The notes: generated by a model from the letters alone, not told the origin. A stretch of DNA of 64,000 nt from RBG-16-66-20 sp052386675 (GCA_052386675.1 JBQTJX010000007.1:1-64000), one strand, 5' to 3'. Shown: positions 42,234 through 54,370, counted from the stretch's first letter. Numbers and translations are program-made.

Positions 42234-43045
42234 GGTCACTCCTCGCGGCGCTGGCCGCGATCGCGGCGGCGGGCGTCGTGGCGCCGGCGCAGGCGCAGGC
42301 GCAGGCACCGGCGCGCGAGATCGTCACCCTCCAGACCCGGCCTGGCGTCACGCAATCGTTTTTCCTCGCCGGCATGGGCGAGGTGAAGCCGCTGGCCGCG
42401 GCCTTGCTGTTCATCGGTGGCGGCGGCGGCATCCGCCTGCGCATGGAGGACGGCCAGATCCGGTTCGGCGCGCAGAACTTCCTGCCGCGCTCGCGCCTGG
42501 AGTTCATCCGCAACGGCATCCTGCCGGTGATCATGGACAACCCCAGCGACCAGCAGGGCGGCGCCGGCATGAGCGATGATTTCCGCATCGGCCGCGAGCA
42601 CCTTGCCGATGTGCGCGCCGTGGTTGCGGAGGTGAAGCGGCGCCATCCGGGACTGCCCGTGTTCCTCGTGGGCACCAGCCGCAGCACCATTTCGGTCGCG
42701 CACCTCGGCGCGGAGATGGCGGGCGCCGTGGACGGAATCGTGCTCAGTTCCTCGCTCTGGCGGACCCGGCATCCAGGCTCGCTGCAGTGGTTCGACTGGC
42801 GCGGCCTGCGCCTGCCGGCGCTGCTCGTGCACCATCGCGAGGACGCCTGCTTCGCGACGCTCTACAACGACATGCCCTCGGGCGCGGCGAAGCTGCCGCT
42901 GGTGTCGGTGAAAGGCGGCAAGCCGCCCGAGTCGGGACCCTGCGAGCCGCTTGCGGCGCACGGCTTCTTCGGCAAGGAGGCCCAGACCGTGGACGCGATC
43001 GCCGCGTGGATGCTGAAGAAGCCCTACCGCAACGAGGTCGATTGA
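42230..43045 (+). CDS. Exported alpha/beta-hydrolase-like protein
   Basis: 271 residues from ATG 42230, coupled to purB by ATGA. Signal peptide RSLLAALAAIAAAGVVAPAQA with repeated QA after it. The fold cues are LLFIGGGGGIRLRM (oxyanion region), FLVGTSRSTISVAHL in place of the GxSxG elbow (GTSRS), and LVHHREDACF with HGFF near the end as possible Asp/His. A periplasmic hydrolase or binding protein of unknown substrate; similar proteins are common in Burkholderiales. Confidence 0.75.
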   Translation: MRSLLAALAAIAAAGVVAPAQAQAQAPAREIVTLQTRPGVTQSFFLAGMGEVKPLAAALLFIGGGGGIRLRMEDGQIRFGAQNFLPRSRLEFIRNGILPVIMDNPSDQQGGAGMSDDFRIGREHLADVRAVVAEVKRRHPGLPVFLVGTSRSTISVAHLGAEMAGAVDGIVLSSSLWRTRHPGSLQWFDWRGLRLPALLVHHREDACFATLYNDMPSGAAKLPLVSVKGGKPPESGPCEPLAAHGFFGKEAQTVDAIAAWMLKKPYRNEVD

Positions 43046-43062
43046 GAAGGATCCGGTTTCCC

Positions 43063-45078
43063 ATGCTGCACGCCGCCACCATCCTGCTGTCCGCCTTCCT
43101 GCTGTTCCTGGTGCAACCGCTGATCGCGCGCATCATCCTGCCGTGGTTCGGCGGCACCGCTGCGGTGTGGACGACCTGCATGCTGTTCTTCCAGACCATC
43201 CTGCTCGCCGGCTATGCCTACGCCCATGGCACCAACGCGAGGCTGTCGCCGCGGACCCAGGCGATCCTGCACACGGTGCTGCTCGCCGCAGCGGTGGCCA
43301 CGCTGCCGATCGCGCCCGGGGATGCCTGGAAGCCGACCGGCGAGGAGGAACCGGTGTCGCGCATCCTGCTGCTGCTCGCGGTCGCGGTGGGCCTGCCGTA
43401 TTTCCTGCTCTCGGCCACCAGCCCGCTGGTGCAGGCCTGGTTCGCGCGCGCCCGGCCCGGCGAGAATCCCTACCGCCTGTTCGCGGTGTCCAACTTTGCT
43501 TCGCTGGTGGCGCTCATCGGCTACCCGTTCCTGGTCGAGCCCTGGCTGAGCACCAGCCAGCAGGTGGCGTACTGGTCGTGGCTGTTCGCCGCGTTCGCCG
43601 TGCTGTGCGCGGTGCTCTCCTGGCGCAGCGTGCGCCCGGTGGTCGCCGGTCCTGCGTCCGCCGCCGCCGCGGGGCCGGCGCCCAAGCCGGCCCGTTCCGA
43701 CTACGTGTTGTGGCTGTCGCTGTCCGCGGCGGGTTCGGTGCTTCTGCTGGCGGTGACCAACCACATCACCCAGAACGTGGCCGCGATGCCCATGCTGTGG
43801 CTGGCGCCGCTCACGCTGTACCTGCTCACCTTCATCATTGCCTTCGAGGGCGGGCGGCTTTATCGCGTCGAGGTGCTGTGGAGCTTCGTGCTGGTCTGGC
43901 TGGCGGGCATGGGCTGGGTCCTGGCCGACCCGGACCACCAGTTCGACCTCTGGATCCAGCTCGGCATGTGGCTCTCGGGCCTGTTCGTGGCCTGCCTGTT
44001 CTGCCACGGCGAGCTGTACCGCTCGCGCCCGCACGAGCGCCACCTGACCGCGTTCTACCTGGTGATTTCAGCGGGTGGCGCGCTGGGCGGGTTGCTGGTG
44101 GCGGTGGTCGCGCCCCTGGTCTTTAACGCCTACTACGAGCTGGGACTGGCGCTGATCGTGGTGGCGTTCCTGGCCGCGGTCCGCTTCGCGCCCATCAACG
44201 CCTATGCGCGCTACGGCAGCCTGGCGATCCTGCTCGCGGTGAGCGGCGCGGCGGCCTACGACGCCATGCGCTTCCAGCGCGACGTCTCGGTGTCGGCGCG
44301 CAATTTCTACGGCGTGCTGCGGGTGAAGGAGTACGGCACGCCGGACACGCCGGGCCACCTCAGGCGGCTGCTGCACGGGGTGATCATGCACGGCGAGCAG
44401 CACCTGCACGAGCCGCTGCGCACGCAGCTCACCACCTACTACCAGGCGAGCTCGGGCATTGGCGTCGCGCTGGAGGCGCGCCGCGAGCGTCCGGCGATCC
44501 GTGTCGGCCTGATCGGCCTGGGCACCGGGACGCTGGCGGCCTGGGGGCGCAAGGGCGACGTCTACCGTTTCTACGAGATCAACCCCGAGGTCATCGCCGT
44601 GGCGCGGCGCGATTTCACCTACCTTGGCGACAGCGCGGCGACGATCGAGATGTCACTGGGCGACGCCCGCCTGAACCTGGAGCGCGAGGCGCCGCAGAAC
44701 CTGGACGTGCTGGCGGTGGACGCGTTCTCCAGCGACGCCATCCCGGTGCACCTGATCACGAAGGAGGCACTGGCGGCCTACCTGCGCCACATGAAGCCCG
44801 ACGGCATCGTCGCCTTCCATGTTTCCAACCGGTTCCTGGATCTCGTGCCGGTGGTGGGGCGCATCGCGAAGGAGAACGGCGCGCATGCGGTCGTTGTTTA
44901 CGACGAGGGCGAGGGAAACGAGGACAAGACCACGAGCGACTGGGTGCTGGTGTCGCGAGACCCGCAGGCCCTGGAAGCGCCGAAGATCAAGGCGGCCAAG
45001 CCCGTGGTTCCGGAAGAGCGCGCGGCGTGGCGCACCTGGACCGACGACTACTCCAACCTGGTCCAGATCCTGAAGTAG
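43063..45078 (+). CDS. Membrane spermidine-synthase-like fusion protein
   Basis: 671 residues; ATG 43063 chosen as first Met of the hydrophobic N-terminus (GAGAAGG lies 12 bp upstream). Residues 1-420 contain about ten to twelve membrane helices. The rest is a Rossmann methyltransferase-like domain related to spermidine synthase: GLIGLGTGTLAAWG, YEINPEVIAVARRDF, GDARLNLE and VDAFSSDAIPVHLITKEA. The second acidic residue typical of SpeE is present (DAFSSDAIP). Such fused-MFS/spermidine synthase proteins are widespread but uncharacterised; a membrane-coupled aminopropyl or methyl transfer is possible. Confidence 0.88.
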   Translation: MLHAATILLSAFLLFLVQPLIARIILPWFGGTAAVWTTCMLFFQTILLAGYAYAHGTNARLSPRTQAILHTVLLAAAVATLPIAPGDAWKPTGEEEPVSRILLLLAVAVGLPYFLLSATSPLVQAWFARARPGENPYRLFAVSNFASLVALIGYPFLVEPWLSTSQQVAYWSWLFAAFAVLCAVLSWRSVRPVVAGPASAAAAGPAPKPARSDYVLWLSLSAAGSVLLLAVTNHITQNVAAMPMLWLAPLTLYLLTFIIAFEGGRLYRVEVLWSFVLVWLAGMGWVLADPDHQFDLWIQLGMWLSGLFVACLFCHGELYRSRPHERHLTAFYLVISAGGALGGLLVAVVAPLVFNAYYELGLALIVVAFLAAVRFAPINAYARYGSLAILLAVSGAAAYDAMRFQRDVSVSARNFYGVLRVKEYGTPDTPGHLRRLLHGVIMHGEQHLHEPLRTQLTTYYQASSGIGVALEARRERPAIRVGLIGLGTGTLAAWGRKGDVYRFYEINPEVIAVARRDFTYLGDSAATIEMSLGDARLNLEREAPQNLDVLAVDAFSSDAIPVHLITKEALAAYLRHMKPDGIVAFHVSNRFLDLVPVVGRIAKENGAHAVVVYDEGEGNEDKTTSDWVLVSRDPQALEAPKIKAAKPVVPEERAAWRTWTDDYSNLVQILK

Positions 45079-45082
45079 GGCG

Positions 45083-45148
45083 AAAAACAGGGACGGACCA
45101 CGATTTCCCCCGCGAGTCGCGGGAAATCCTGGTCCGTCCCCGATTTAC
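45083..45148. repeat. Dispersed repeat, inverted pair between SpeE-like gene and secF
   Basis: Left arm GGGACGGACCACGATTTCC and right arm GGAAATCCTGGTCCGTCCC joined by CCCGCGAGTCGCGGG-type sequence that extends the stem. Near-perfect long hairpin 4 bp after one stop codon; its right edge contains the secF stop (TAA, minus strand). Likely bidirectional terminator. Confidence 0.9.
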
Positions 45149-46086
45149 ACGACTGCGCCGGCGTTCTCGTCGCGCAGGTTCTTCTTCGGTGGCTTGATGA
45201 ACTGGCTGCGGTCCACGCCCAGCCACATCACCAGCGGGCTGGCGACCAGCACCGAGGAATAGATGCCGAAGCAGATGCCGATGGTGAGCGCGAGCGCGAA
45301 GTAGTGCAGCGCCGGACCGCCGAAGATGAGCATGGTGGTGACCATGATCTGCGTCGAGCCGTGGGTGATGATGGTGCGCGAGATGGTGCCGGTGATGGCG
45401 GCGTCGATCACCTCGGGCACCGGCGCCTTCCTCATCTTGCGCAGGTTCTCACGCACCCGGTCGAACACCACTACCGATTCGTTGACCGAATAGCCCAGCA
45501 CCGCCAGTACCGCGGCCAGCACCGGCAGCGAGAACTCCCACTGGAACAGGGCGAAGCAGCCCAGGATGATGATCACGTCGTGCAGGTTGGCGATGATCGC
45601 GGCGAGCCCGAAGCGCCACTCGAAGCGCAGCCACAGGTAGAGCACGATGCCCGCCGCGGTGACCAGCAGCGCGAGCGCGCCGTACTCGGCGAGCTCCTTG
45701 CCGACCTGCGGGCCGACGAACTCGACGCGGCGCAGCTGTGCACTGGGGTCCTGCGCCTGCAGCAGCGCGCGCACCTTCTCAGAGGCCTCGGAGCTGGACT
45801 GGCCCTTTTCGACCGGCATGCGCAGCAGGACGTCGCGCGAGGAGCCGAAATTCTGCGCCTCGACCTTCAGGCCCGCCTTCTCCAGCGTGTCGCGGATCCT
45901 CTCGACGTTGGCCGGCTCCTTGAAGTTCACCTCGACCAGGGTGCCGCCGGTGAACTCGATGGAGAAATGCAGCCCCTTGGTGGCGAGGAAGAACACCGCG
46001 GCGAGGAAGGTGAGCAGGGAAATGATGTTGAACACGAGCGCATACCGCATGAACGGTATGGTCTTGCGGATCTTGAAGAACTCCAT
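45145..46086 (-). CDS. secF: Protein translocase subunit SecF
   Basis: 313 residues. Six membrane helices in the RND-like SecD/F arrangement; IEFTGGTLVEV after helix 1, the periplasmic P1-like domain (residues 40-130), AIIANLHDVIIILGCFALFQ (helix with the conserved Asp for proton use), GYSVNESVVVFDRVREN and SRTIITHGSTQIMV. With SecD and YajC it pulls secreted proteins using the proton gradient. The stop codon lies in the dispersed repeat. secD lies 14 bp upstream. Confidence 0.96.
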   Translation of the reverse strand: MEFFKIRKTIPFMRYALVFNIISLLTFLAAVFFLATKGLHFSIEFTGGTLVEVNFKEPANVERIRDTLEKAGLKVEAQNFGSSRDVLLRMPVEKGQSSSEASEKVRALLQAQDPSAQLRRVEFVGPQVGKELAEYGALALLVTAAGIVLYLWLRFEWRFGLAAIIANLHDVIIILGCFALFQWEFSLPVLAAVLAVLGYSVNESVVVFDRVRENLRKMRKAPVPEVIDAAITGTISRTIITHGSTQIMVTTMLIFGGPALHYFALALTIGICFGIYSSVLVASPLVMWLGVDRSQFIKPPKKNLRDENAGAVV

Positions 46087-46100
46087 GGCGGGTCCTCAGC

Positions 46101-47939
46101 TCACTTCCAGGCGGTGTCGCCGATGGCGAGCTTGGCGACCTTGCGGCGATGGCCGTAGATCAGGTTGACGATCGCCCGCGACACGATCACCGAGGAGAAG
46201 ATCGAGGTCAGGATGCCCAGGCAGTGGACCACGGCGAAGCCCCGCACCGGGCCGGAGCCGAAGATGAGCAGCGCGAGGCCCGCGATCATCGTGGTGACGT
46301 TGGAGTCCAGGATCGTGCCCCAGGCGCGCTCATAGCCGGCGGCGATCGCAGCCTGCGGCGACTGGCCGCCGCGGACTTCCTCCCGGATGCGCTCGTTGAT
46401 CAGCACATTGGCGTCGATCGCCATGCCCAGCGTGAGGGCGATCGCCGCTATACCCGGCAGGGTGAGGGTGGCCTGCAGCAGCGACAGCAGCGCCACCAGG
46501 AACAGCAGGTTGACCCCGAGCGCGATCGAGGAAACGACGCCGAACAGCGTGTAGTAGGCGCTCATGAAGACCACGATGGCGACGAAGCCCCATTGCGTGG
46601 CGCTGAAGCCCTTGTCGATGTTCTCCTTGCCCAGCGAGGGGCCGACGGTGCGCTCCTCCACGATCTCCATCGGCGCGGCCAGGGATCCGGCGCGGATGAG
46701 CAGCGACAGGTCGTTGGTCTCGGTGGGGGAGAACATGCCGGTGATCTGGAAGCGGCTGCCGAACTCGCCCTGGATGGTGGCCACCGACACCGCTTCGCCC
46801 TTGCCCTTCTCGAACAGGATGATGGCCATCAGCTTCTTCAGGTTCTCGCGCGTCATCTGGCGCATGATCCGGCCGCCGGCCTCGTTCAGCTCCACCGACA
46901 CCGCCGGGCGCTGGTCCTGGTCGAAGGTGGCCTGCGCGCCGACGAACTGGTCGCCGGTGACCACGACCTGCTTGCGCGTCGGCACGTTGCTGATAGTGCC
47001 GTCGCGCTTTCTCTCCGGGAAGACGTCGACGTTGAAGGTGCTGCCGCTGCGCATCGCCTCCTCGTCCACCATGCGCACCTCGAGGGTCGCGGTGCGGCCG
47101 AGGATTTCCTTGGCGCGGGTGGTGTCCTGCACCCCCGGCAGCTGCACCACGATGCGGTCGGCGCCCTGCTGCTGGATCACCGGCTCGGCCACGCCCAGCT
47201 GGTTGACGCGGCGGTTCAGCGTCAGGATGTTCTGCTGGATGGCCTGTTCCTGCTCCTTTTTCTGCGCCTCGGGCTTCATCGTGGCGACCAGCAGCAGGTC
47301 CTGGCCGTCGTCGCGCTCGGTCAGCACGAGGTCCGCCATGCGCGCGCCGATCTCGGCGCGTGCCTTGCCGCGCGTCTCGGCGTCGCGGAAGCGCAGCCGC
47401 AGCGACTGGCCGTCGCGGGCCACGCCGGCATGGCGGATGTTCTTCTCGCGCAACTGGCCACGGACATCGCCGGCGTAGGCCTCCATGCGCTTGGTGAGCG
47501 CCGCCTGCATGTCCACCTGCAGCAGGAAGTGCACGCCCCCGCGCAGGTCCAGCCCGAGGTACATCGGCAGGGCATTGATCGCGGTCAGCCAGGAAGGCGA
47601 GGCCGAAAGCAGGTTGAGCGCAACCACGTAGGCCTTGTCCTGCGGATCCGGGTTGAGCGCCTTCTCGATGACGTCGCGTGCCTTCAGCTGGACGTCGGCG
47701 TCGGTGAAGCGCAGGCGCACCCCGCTCGCGTCCAGGATCATCCCGGTGGGCGGCGCGCCGGCCGCCTTCAGCGCGGGCTCCAGGCGCGACACCAGCGCCG
47801 CATCCACCTTGACCGTGGCGCGCCCCGCGGAGACCTGCACCGCCGGCGATTCGCCGAAGAAGTTGGGTACGGTGTAGACGAACGCGAGCAGCACGCAAAG
47901 CGCGATCAGCGCGTATTTCCAGACGGGGTAGCGGTTCAA
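46101..47939 (-). CDS. secD: Protein translocase subunit SecD
   Basis: 612 residues; the start is TTG (47939), fixed by the canonical N-terminus NRYPVWKYALIALC. First helix, then a large periplasmic head (LGLDLRGGVHFLLQVD, residues about 115-440), then five more helices with the conserved IALTLGMAIDANVLINERIREE and GFAVVHCLGILTS. Partner of SecF; pulls preproteins at the periplasmic side. Order secD-secF after yajC is the standard operon. Confidence 0.96.
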   Translation of the reverse strand: MNRYPVWKYALIALCVLLAFVYTVPNFFGESPAVQVSAGRATVKVDAALVSRLEPALKAAGAPPTGMILDASGVRLRFTDADVQLKARDVIEKALNPDPQDKAYVVALNLLSASPSWLTAINALPMYLGLDLRGGVHFLLQVDMQAALTKRMEAYAGDVRGQLREKNIRHAGVARDGQSLRLRFRDAETRGKARAEIGARMADLVLTERDDGQDLLLVATMKPEAQKKEQEQAIQQNILTLNRRVNQLGVAEPVIQQQGADRIVVQLPGVQDTTRAKEILGRTATLEVRMVDEEAMRSGSTFNVDVFPERKRDGTISNVPTRKQVVVTGDQFVGAQATFDQDQRPAVSVELNEAGGRIMRQMTRENLKKLMAIILFEKGKGEAVSVATIQGEFGSRFQITGMFSPTETNDLSLLIRAGSLAAPMEIVEERTVGPSLGKENIDKGFSATQWGFVAIVVFMSAYYTLFGVVSSIALGVNLLFLVALLSLLQATLTLPGIAAIALTLGMAIDANVLINERIREEVRGGQSPQAAIAAGYERAWGTILDSNVTTMIAGLALLIFGSGPVRGFAVVHCLGILTSIFSSVIVSRAIVNLIYGHRRKVAKLAIGDTAWK

Positions 47940-47946
47940 ACTTCGA

Positions 47947-48276
47947 CTACTGCAGGCTCTTGATGGTGCCCTTGGGCAGGGGCAGCTGCACCGCGGCGCG
48001 CTGCACCACGATTTCGGTCTCAGGGGCGACTTCCACCGTGACGTAGCTGTCAGCCACCTTGGTGATCTTCCCTACCACGCCGCCTGCGGTGACCACTTCG
48101 TCGCCCTTCTGCAGCGCGTCCACCATGGCCTTGTGTTCCTTCTGGCGCTTCATCTGCGGCCGGATCATCAGGAACCACAGCAGCACGAACATCAGGATGA
48201 TCGGCAGGAAGCCGAGCAACCCGGCATCGCCGCCGGCGCCGCCGGTGGCCTGAGCGTATGCGGAACTGATGAGCAC
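47947..48276 (-). CDS. yajC: Sec translocon accessory subunit YajC
   Basis: 109 residues, GTG start. Single membrane helix FLPIILMFVLLWFLMIRPQMKRQKEH, the YajC signature, then DEVVTAGGVVGKITKVADSYVTVEV. Accessory to SecDF. A perfect TATAAT on the minus strand (48320-48325) lies just after the tgt stop and could start a yajC-secDF transcript independent of queA-tgt. Confidence 0.95.
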   Translation of the reverse strand: MLISSAYAQATGGAGGDAGLLGFLPIILMFVLLWFLMIRPQMKRQKEHKAMVDALQKGDEVVTAGGVVGKITKVADSYVTVEVAPETEIVVQRAAVQLPLPKGTIKSLQ

Positions 48277-48319
48277 GTGGACTCCTGGAATGTCCCGGAA
48301 GGGACTGAAAAAGCGGGCA

Positions 48320-48325
48320 ATTATA
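48320..48325 (-). promoter_or_regulatory. Putative -10 element of yajC-secD-secF
   Basis: Perfect TATAAT on the minus strand in the 51-bp gap between tgt and yajC, 44 bp before the yajC start. No clear -35 upstream within tgt. Confidence 0.45.
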
Positions 48326-48327
48326 CT

Positions 48328-49455
48328 CTAGGACGGGTCCGCTCCCGCTTCGTTCCCCCGCTGGCGGCGCCCATCCAGCAGGCGGGTTGCGGTCCCGGCC
48401 AGGGTTCCGGCCTCGATGGCGCTGCGCAGCTCGCGCATCAGCCCGAGGTAGTAATGCAGGTTGTGGATCGTGTTCAGGCGCGCGCCCAGGATCTCGTTCG
48501 CCTTCTGCAGGTGGTAGAGGTAGGCCCGGCTGAAGTTGGCGCAGGCATAGCAGCCGCATTCCTCATCCAGCGGCCTCGGGTCATCGCGCCAGCGGGCGTT
48601 GCGGATCTTGACGTCGCCCGAGCGCGTGAAGAGCCACCCATTGCGCGCATTCCGCGTTGGCAGCACGCAGTCGAACATGTCGATGCCCGCCTGCACCGCC
48701 TCGATCAGGTCCTCTGGAGTCCCCATGCCCATCAGGTAGCGAGGCCGGTCGGCGGGAAGGGCGGGGGCGCAGTGGGCGAGGATGCGCGAGCGCTCGCTCG
48801 CCGGCTCGCCCACGGCGAGTCCGCCGATGGCGTAGCCGTCGAAGCCGATGCCGGCCAGTCTCGCCAGCGACTCGTCGCGCAGCGCGGGGTAGACGCTGCC
48901 CTGCACGATGCCGAAGAGGGCATTGCCGTTTCCTTCATGCGCTCGTTTCGAGCGCTCGGCCCAGCGCATGCTCAACTCCATGGATTGGCGGGCCTCGGCC
49001 TCGGTGGCCGGGTAGGGCGTGCATTCATCGAACGCCATCACGATGTCGGAGTCGAGCGCACGCTGGATGCGCATGGATTCCTCGGGCGTAAGCAGCAGCT
49101 TGTCGCCGTTGATGGGCGAGGCGAAGGTGGCGCCTTCCTCCGTGATCCTGCGCATGGCGCCCAGGCTGAACACCTGGAAGCCGCCCGAATCGGTGAGGAT
49201 CGGTCCCTTCCAGCCCATGAAGCGGTGCAGGCCGCCGTGCTTCTCGATGATCCCGGTTCCCGGCCGCAGCCAGAGGTGGAAGGTGTTGCCGAGCACGATC
49301 TGCGCCCCCAGCCCTTCCAGCTCCAGCGGCGACATCGCCTTCACCGTGCCGTAGGTGCCCACCGGCATGAAGGCCGGGGTATCGACCGCGCCATGTGCCA
49401 GTTCCAGGCGGCCGCGGCGCGCGGCGCCGTCGCGATGGCTGACCGTGAATTTCAT
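48328..49455 (-). CDS. tgt: Queuine (preQ1) tRNA-guanine transglycosylase
   Basis: 375 residues. TDSGGFQVFSL (substrate-binding loop), MAFDECTPYP with catalytic Asp, GVQG-like VQGSVYPALR and GIGFDGYAIGGLAVGE, RYLMGMGTPEDL, the nucleophile region FDCVLPTRNARNG, and the zinc site EECGCYACANF plus a later His. It swaps guanine 34 for preQ1 in Asp, Asn, His and Tyr tRNAs. Ten bp downstream of queA, its pathway partner. Confidence 0.96.
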   Translation of the reverse strand: MKFTVSHRDGAARRGRLELAHGAVDTPAFMPVGTYGTVKAMSPLELEGLGAQIVLGNTFHLWLRPGTGIIEKHGGLHRFMGWKGPILTDSGGFQVFSLGAMRRITEEGATFASPINGDKLLLTPEESMRIQRALDSDIVMAFDECTPYPATEAEARQSMELSMRWAERSKRAHEGNGNALFGIVQGSVYPALRDESLARLAGIGFDGYAIGGLAVGEPASERSRILAHCAPALPADRPRYLMGMGTPEDLIEAVQAGIDMFDCVLPTRNARNGWLFTRSGDVKIRNARWRDDPRPLDEECGCYACANFSRAYLYHLQKANEILGARLNTIHNLHYYLGLMRELRSAIEAGTLAGTATRLLDGRRQRGNEAGADPS

Positions 49456-49465
49456 CCGGCCCGCT

Positions 49466-50464
49466 TCACGCCGCCCGCTCGATCAGCATGGCGTCACCGT
49501 AGGAGAAGAACCGGTAGCGCTGCGCGATGGCGTGGGCGTAGGCGCGACGGATGTTCTCCGTGCCGGCGAAGGCGGACACCAGCATGAGCAGCGTCGACTT
49601 CGGCAGGTGGAAATTGGTGAGCAGGCGGTGCACGGCGCGGAAGCGGAAGCCGGGGGTGACGAACAGGTCGGTGTCGCCGCTGCGCTTCCCGGTGAGCGCA
49701 GCGGCCTCCAGCGCGCGCAGCGAAGTGGTGCCCACGGCGAGCACGCGGCGCCCGGGAAGGGCATCCACGGTGGCCTCGGGCACCTCGTAGCGCTCGCTGT
49801 GCATGCGGTGCTCTTCGATGAATTCGCTTCTCACCGGCTGGAAGGTGCCGGCGCCGACGTGCAGGGTAACCCGGGCGAATCCCGCGCCGCGCGCGGCGAC
49901 CCGGTCCAGCATCGCCTGGTCGAAATGCAGGCCGGCGGTCGGCGCCGCCACCGCGCCGGGCTTGTCGGCATAGACGGTCTGGTAGCGCGCTTCGTCCTCG
50001 GCGCCCGGTGCGTGGCGGATGTAGGGTGGCAGCGGCACTTCGCCGCAGCGTTCCAGAACCGCGGCAACGTTTTCGTCGAAGCGCAGGCGGTAGAGGTCCT
50101 CTTCGCGGCCGAGCACCTCGGCGCCCGCGCCGTCGCCCAGGGTGAGGCGGTACCCGGGATGAAGCGCGTGCCCGGTGCGCGCGAGCGCCAGCGCTTCGTG
50201 GGCGCCTTCGATGCGCTCGACGAACACCTCAACCTTGCCGCCGGTGGCCTTGCGGCCGTGCAGCCGCGCCTTGATCACCCTGGTGTCGTTCAGGACCAGC
50301 AGGTCAGCCGGGCCGACCAGGCCGGGGAGATCGGAGAAGTTCAGGTCCTGCAGCGCGCCGGTGGCGGCGTCCAGGTGCAACAGGCGGCTCGCGCCGCGCG
50401 TGGAAGAGGGCTGCTGCGCGATGAGCCCGGGAGGGAGGTCATAGTCGAAATCGGAGACGAGCAT
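49466..50464 (-). CDS. queA: S-adenosylmethionine:tRNA ribosyltransferase-isomerase
   Basis: 332 residues. Family marks: FDYDLPPGLIAQQP at the start, LVLNDTRVIKARLHGRK, PLPPYIRHAPGAEDE, YQTVYADKPGAVAAPTAGLHF and FLMPLSTLLML-like NFHLPKSTLLMLVSAF. It forms epoxyqueuosine on tRNA from preQ1 tRNA made by Tgt. Divergent from tRNA-Leu with overlapping -10 elements; the leader would be only a few bases. Confidence 0.96.
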   Translation of the reverse strand: MLVSDFDYDLPPGLIAQQPSSTRGASRLLHLDAATGALQDLNFSDLPGLVGPADLLVLNDTRVIKARLHGRKATGGKVEVFVERIEGAHEALALARTGHALHPGYRLTLGDGAGAEVLGREEDLYRLRFDENVAAVLERCGEVPLPPYIRHAPGAEDEARYQTVYADKPGAVAAPTAGLHFDQAMLDRVAARGAGFARVTLHVGAGTFQPVRSEFIEEHRMHSERYEVPEATVDALPGRRVLAVGTTSLRALEAAALTGKRSGDTDLFVTPGFRFRAVHRLLTNFHLPKSTLLMLVSAFAGTENIRRAYAHAIAQRYRFFSYGDAMLIERAA

Positions 50465-50475
50465 GGGAGGCGCGC

Positions 50476-50483
50476 ATTATAGA
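50476..50483. promoter_or_regulatory. Overlapping divergent -10 elements, queA and tRNA-Leu
   Basis: ATTATAGA contains TATAAT on the minus strand (50476-50481, for queA) and TATAGA on the plus strand (50478-50483, for the tRNA). The two RNA polymerase sites would exclude each other. Confidence 0.45.
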
Positions 50484-50496
50484 ATTGCAACCCCTT

Positions 50497-50582
50497 GCCG
50501 GAATGGCGGAATTGGTAGACGCAGCGGACTCAAAATCCGCCGCCCCTAAAGCGTGTGGGTTCGAGTCCCACTTCCGGCACCA
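50497..50582 (+). tRNA. tRNA-Leu (anticodon CAA)
   Basis: Full cloverleaf read by eye: acceptor GCCGGAA pairs with TTCCGGC, D arm GGCGGAATTGGTAGACGC, anticodon stem GCGGA/TCCGC with loop CTCAAAA (anticodon CAA), a long class II variable arm, T arm GTGGGTTCGAGTCCCAC, discriminator A and encoded CCA. The long variable arm fits leucine. Confidence 0.95.
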
Positions 50583-50747
50583 CTTGCTCTCTTTGTCCAG
50601 ACGGACGCGGATCGACGCGCAACCACCGCTTCGTGGAATTGCGAAACGAGATCGGTCAGCGAGTGTCACGGTTGCGGGGTATTTCTCTGGACATGGCATC
50701 CTGCGGAGCGTAGTCTTTTTCGCGCCGGATCCCAGGGGAGAGAATGG

Positions 50748-51847
50748 ATGGCCAAGGCACAGTTGCACCTGCTGCCCGCCTCTCGCAACACCATCATGGT
50801 GGTGGACGACCAGTCCACGGGCCGCGCCATTCTTGAGCAGGTCGTGAAGAGCCTCGATGACCGCGTCGAGGTCGAGGGTTTCGCGCGCCCGGTGGATGCC
50901 GTGGTCTGGGCCGCGCGCCACATCGCCGACCTGGTGCTGGTGGACTACATGATGCCGGACATGGATGGCATCGAGCTGGTGGGCCGGCTGCGCTCGCTGC
51001 CCGGCTACGAGCACGTGCCGATCGTCATGATCACCGCGCAGGACGACAAGGCGGTGCGCTACGCCGCCCTGGATGCGGGCATCACCGACTTTCTCACCAA
51101 GCCGGTGGACGCGCGCGAGTGCCTGGCGCGCTGCCGCAACCTGCTCACGCTGCGCCGGCAGCAGCTGGCGCTGGACGACAAGCGCCGCCTGCTCGAAGGC
51201 ATGGTGGACGAGGCGACACGCGAGATTCGCGAGCGAGAGAAGGAGACGCTGCTGCGCCTGGCGCGCGCCGGCGAGTTCCGCGACGAGGAAACCGGCTACC
51301 ACCTGATCCGCATGGCGCGCTATTCCAGGCTGATCGCGAACGCCATCGGCCTGGCGCGCGACGAGGCCGAGACCATCGAGCTTGCCGCGCCGCTGCATGA
51401 CATAGGAAAAATCGGCATTCCGGACGGCATCCTGCTCAAGCCTGGCCGCCTGGACGCGCCGGAGTGGGACGTGATGCAGCGCCACCCGGTGATCGGCCAC
51501 GAGATCCTGAAGGGCAGCGCCTCAAAGTACGTGCGCATGGGTGCGCTGATCGCCCTGGGCCACCACGAACGCTACGACGGCAAGGGTTATCCGAACGGGC
51601 TGGAGGGGGACCACGTGCCGCTGTGCGCGCGCATCGTGTCGGTGGCGGACGTCTACGACGCGCTCACCTCCAAGCGTCCGTACAAGAAGGCCTGGAAGCC
51701 CGACGAGGCCTTCGAATACCTGCGCGCGCAGCGCGCCAAGCACTTTGATCCGCGCCTGGTGGACGCTTTCCTCGACATGAAGGAGAAGGTGGTCGAGGTC
51801 CAGCGCGACTTCCAGGACGCGGCCAGCGAGATGGGCGGGGGCGGCTG

Positions 51848-51848
<1 letters not shown>
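50748..51848 (+). CDS. rpfG: RpfG-type response regulator with HD-GYP domain (c-di-GMP phosphodiesterase)
   Basis: 366 residues from ATG 50748 with GGGGAG upstream. Receiver domain (about 15-135): MVVDDQSTG, phospho-acceptor Asp in LVLVDYMMPDMDG, MITAQDD and Lys in FLTKPVD. A coiled linker leads to the HD-GYP domain (about 165-355): HDIGKIGIPDGIL, HPVIGHEIL and HHERYDGKGYPNGL with the GYP motif. It degrades cyclic di-GMP when phosphorylated. The TGATG overlap with the RpfC-like kinase gene and the RpfF gene nearby justify the Rpf names by analogy with Xanthomonas. Confidence 0.9.

Positions 51849-54370
<2,522 letters not shown>

Noticed and set aside
50497..50582. tRNA-Leu as an integration site of a mobile island
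   Set aside because: No integrase gene and no repeated tRNA 3' end found downstream; the following genes are the Rpf set.
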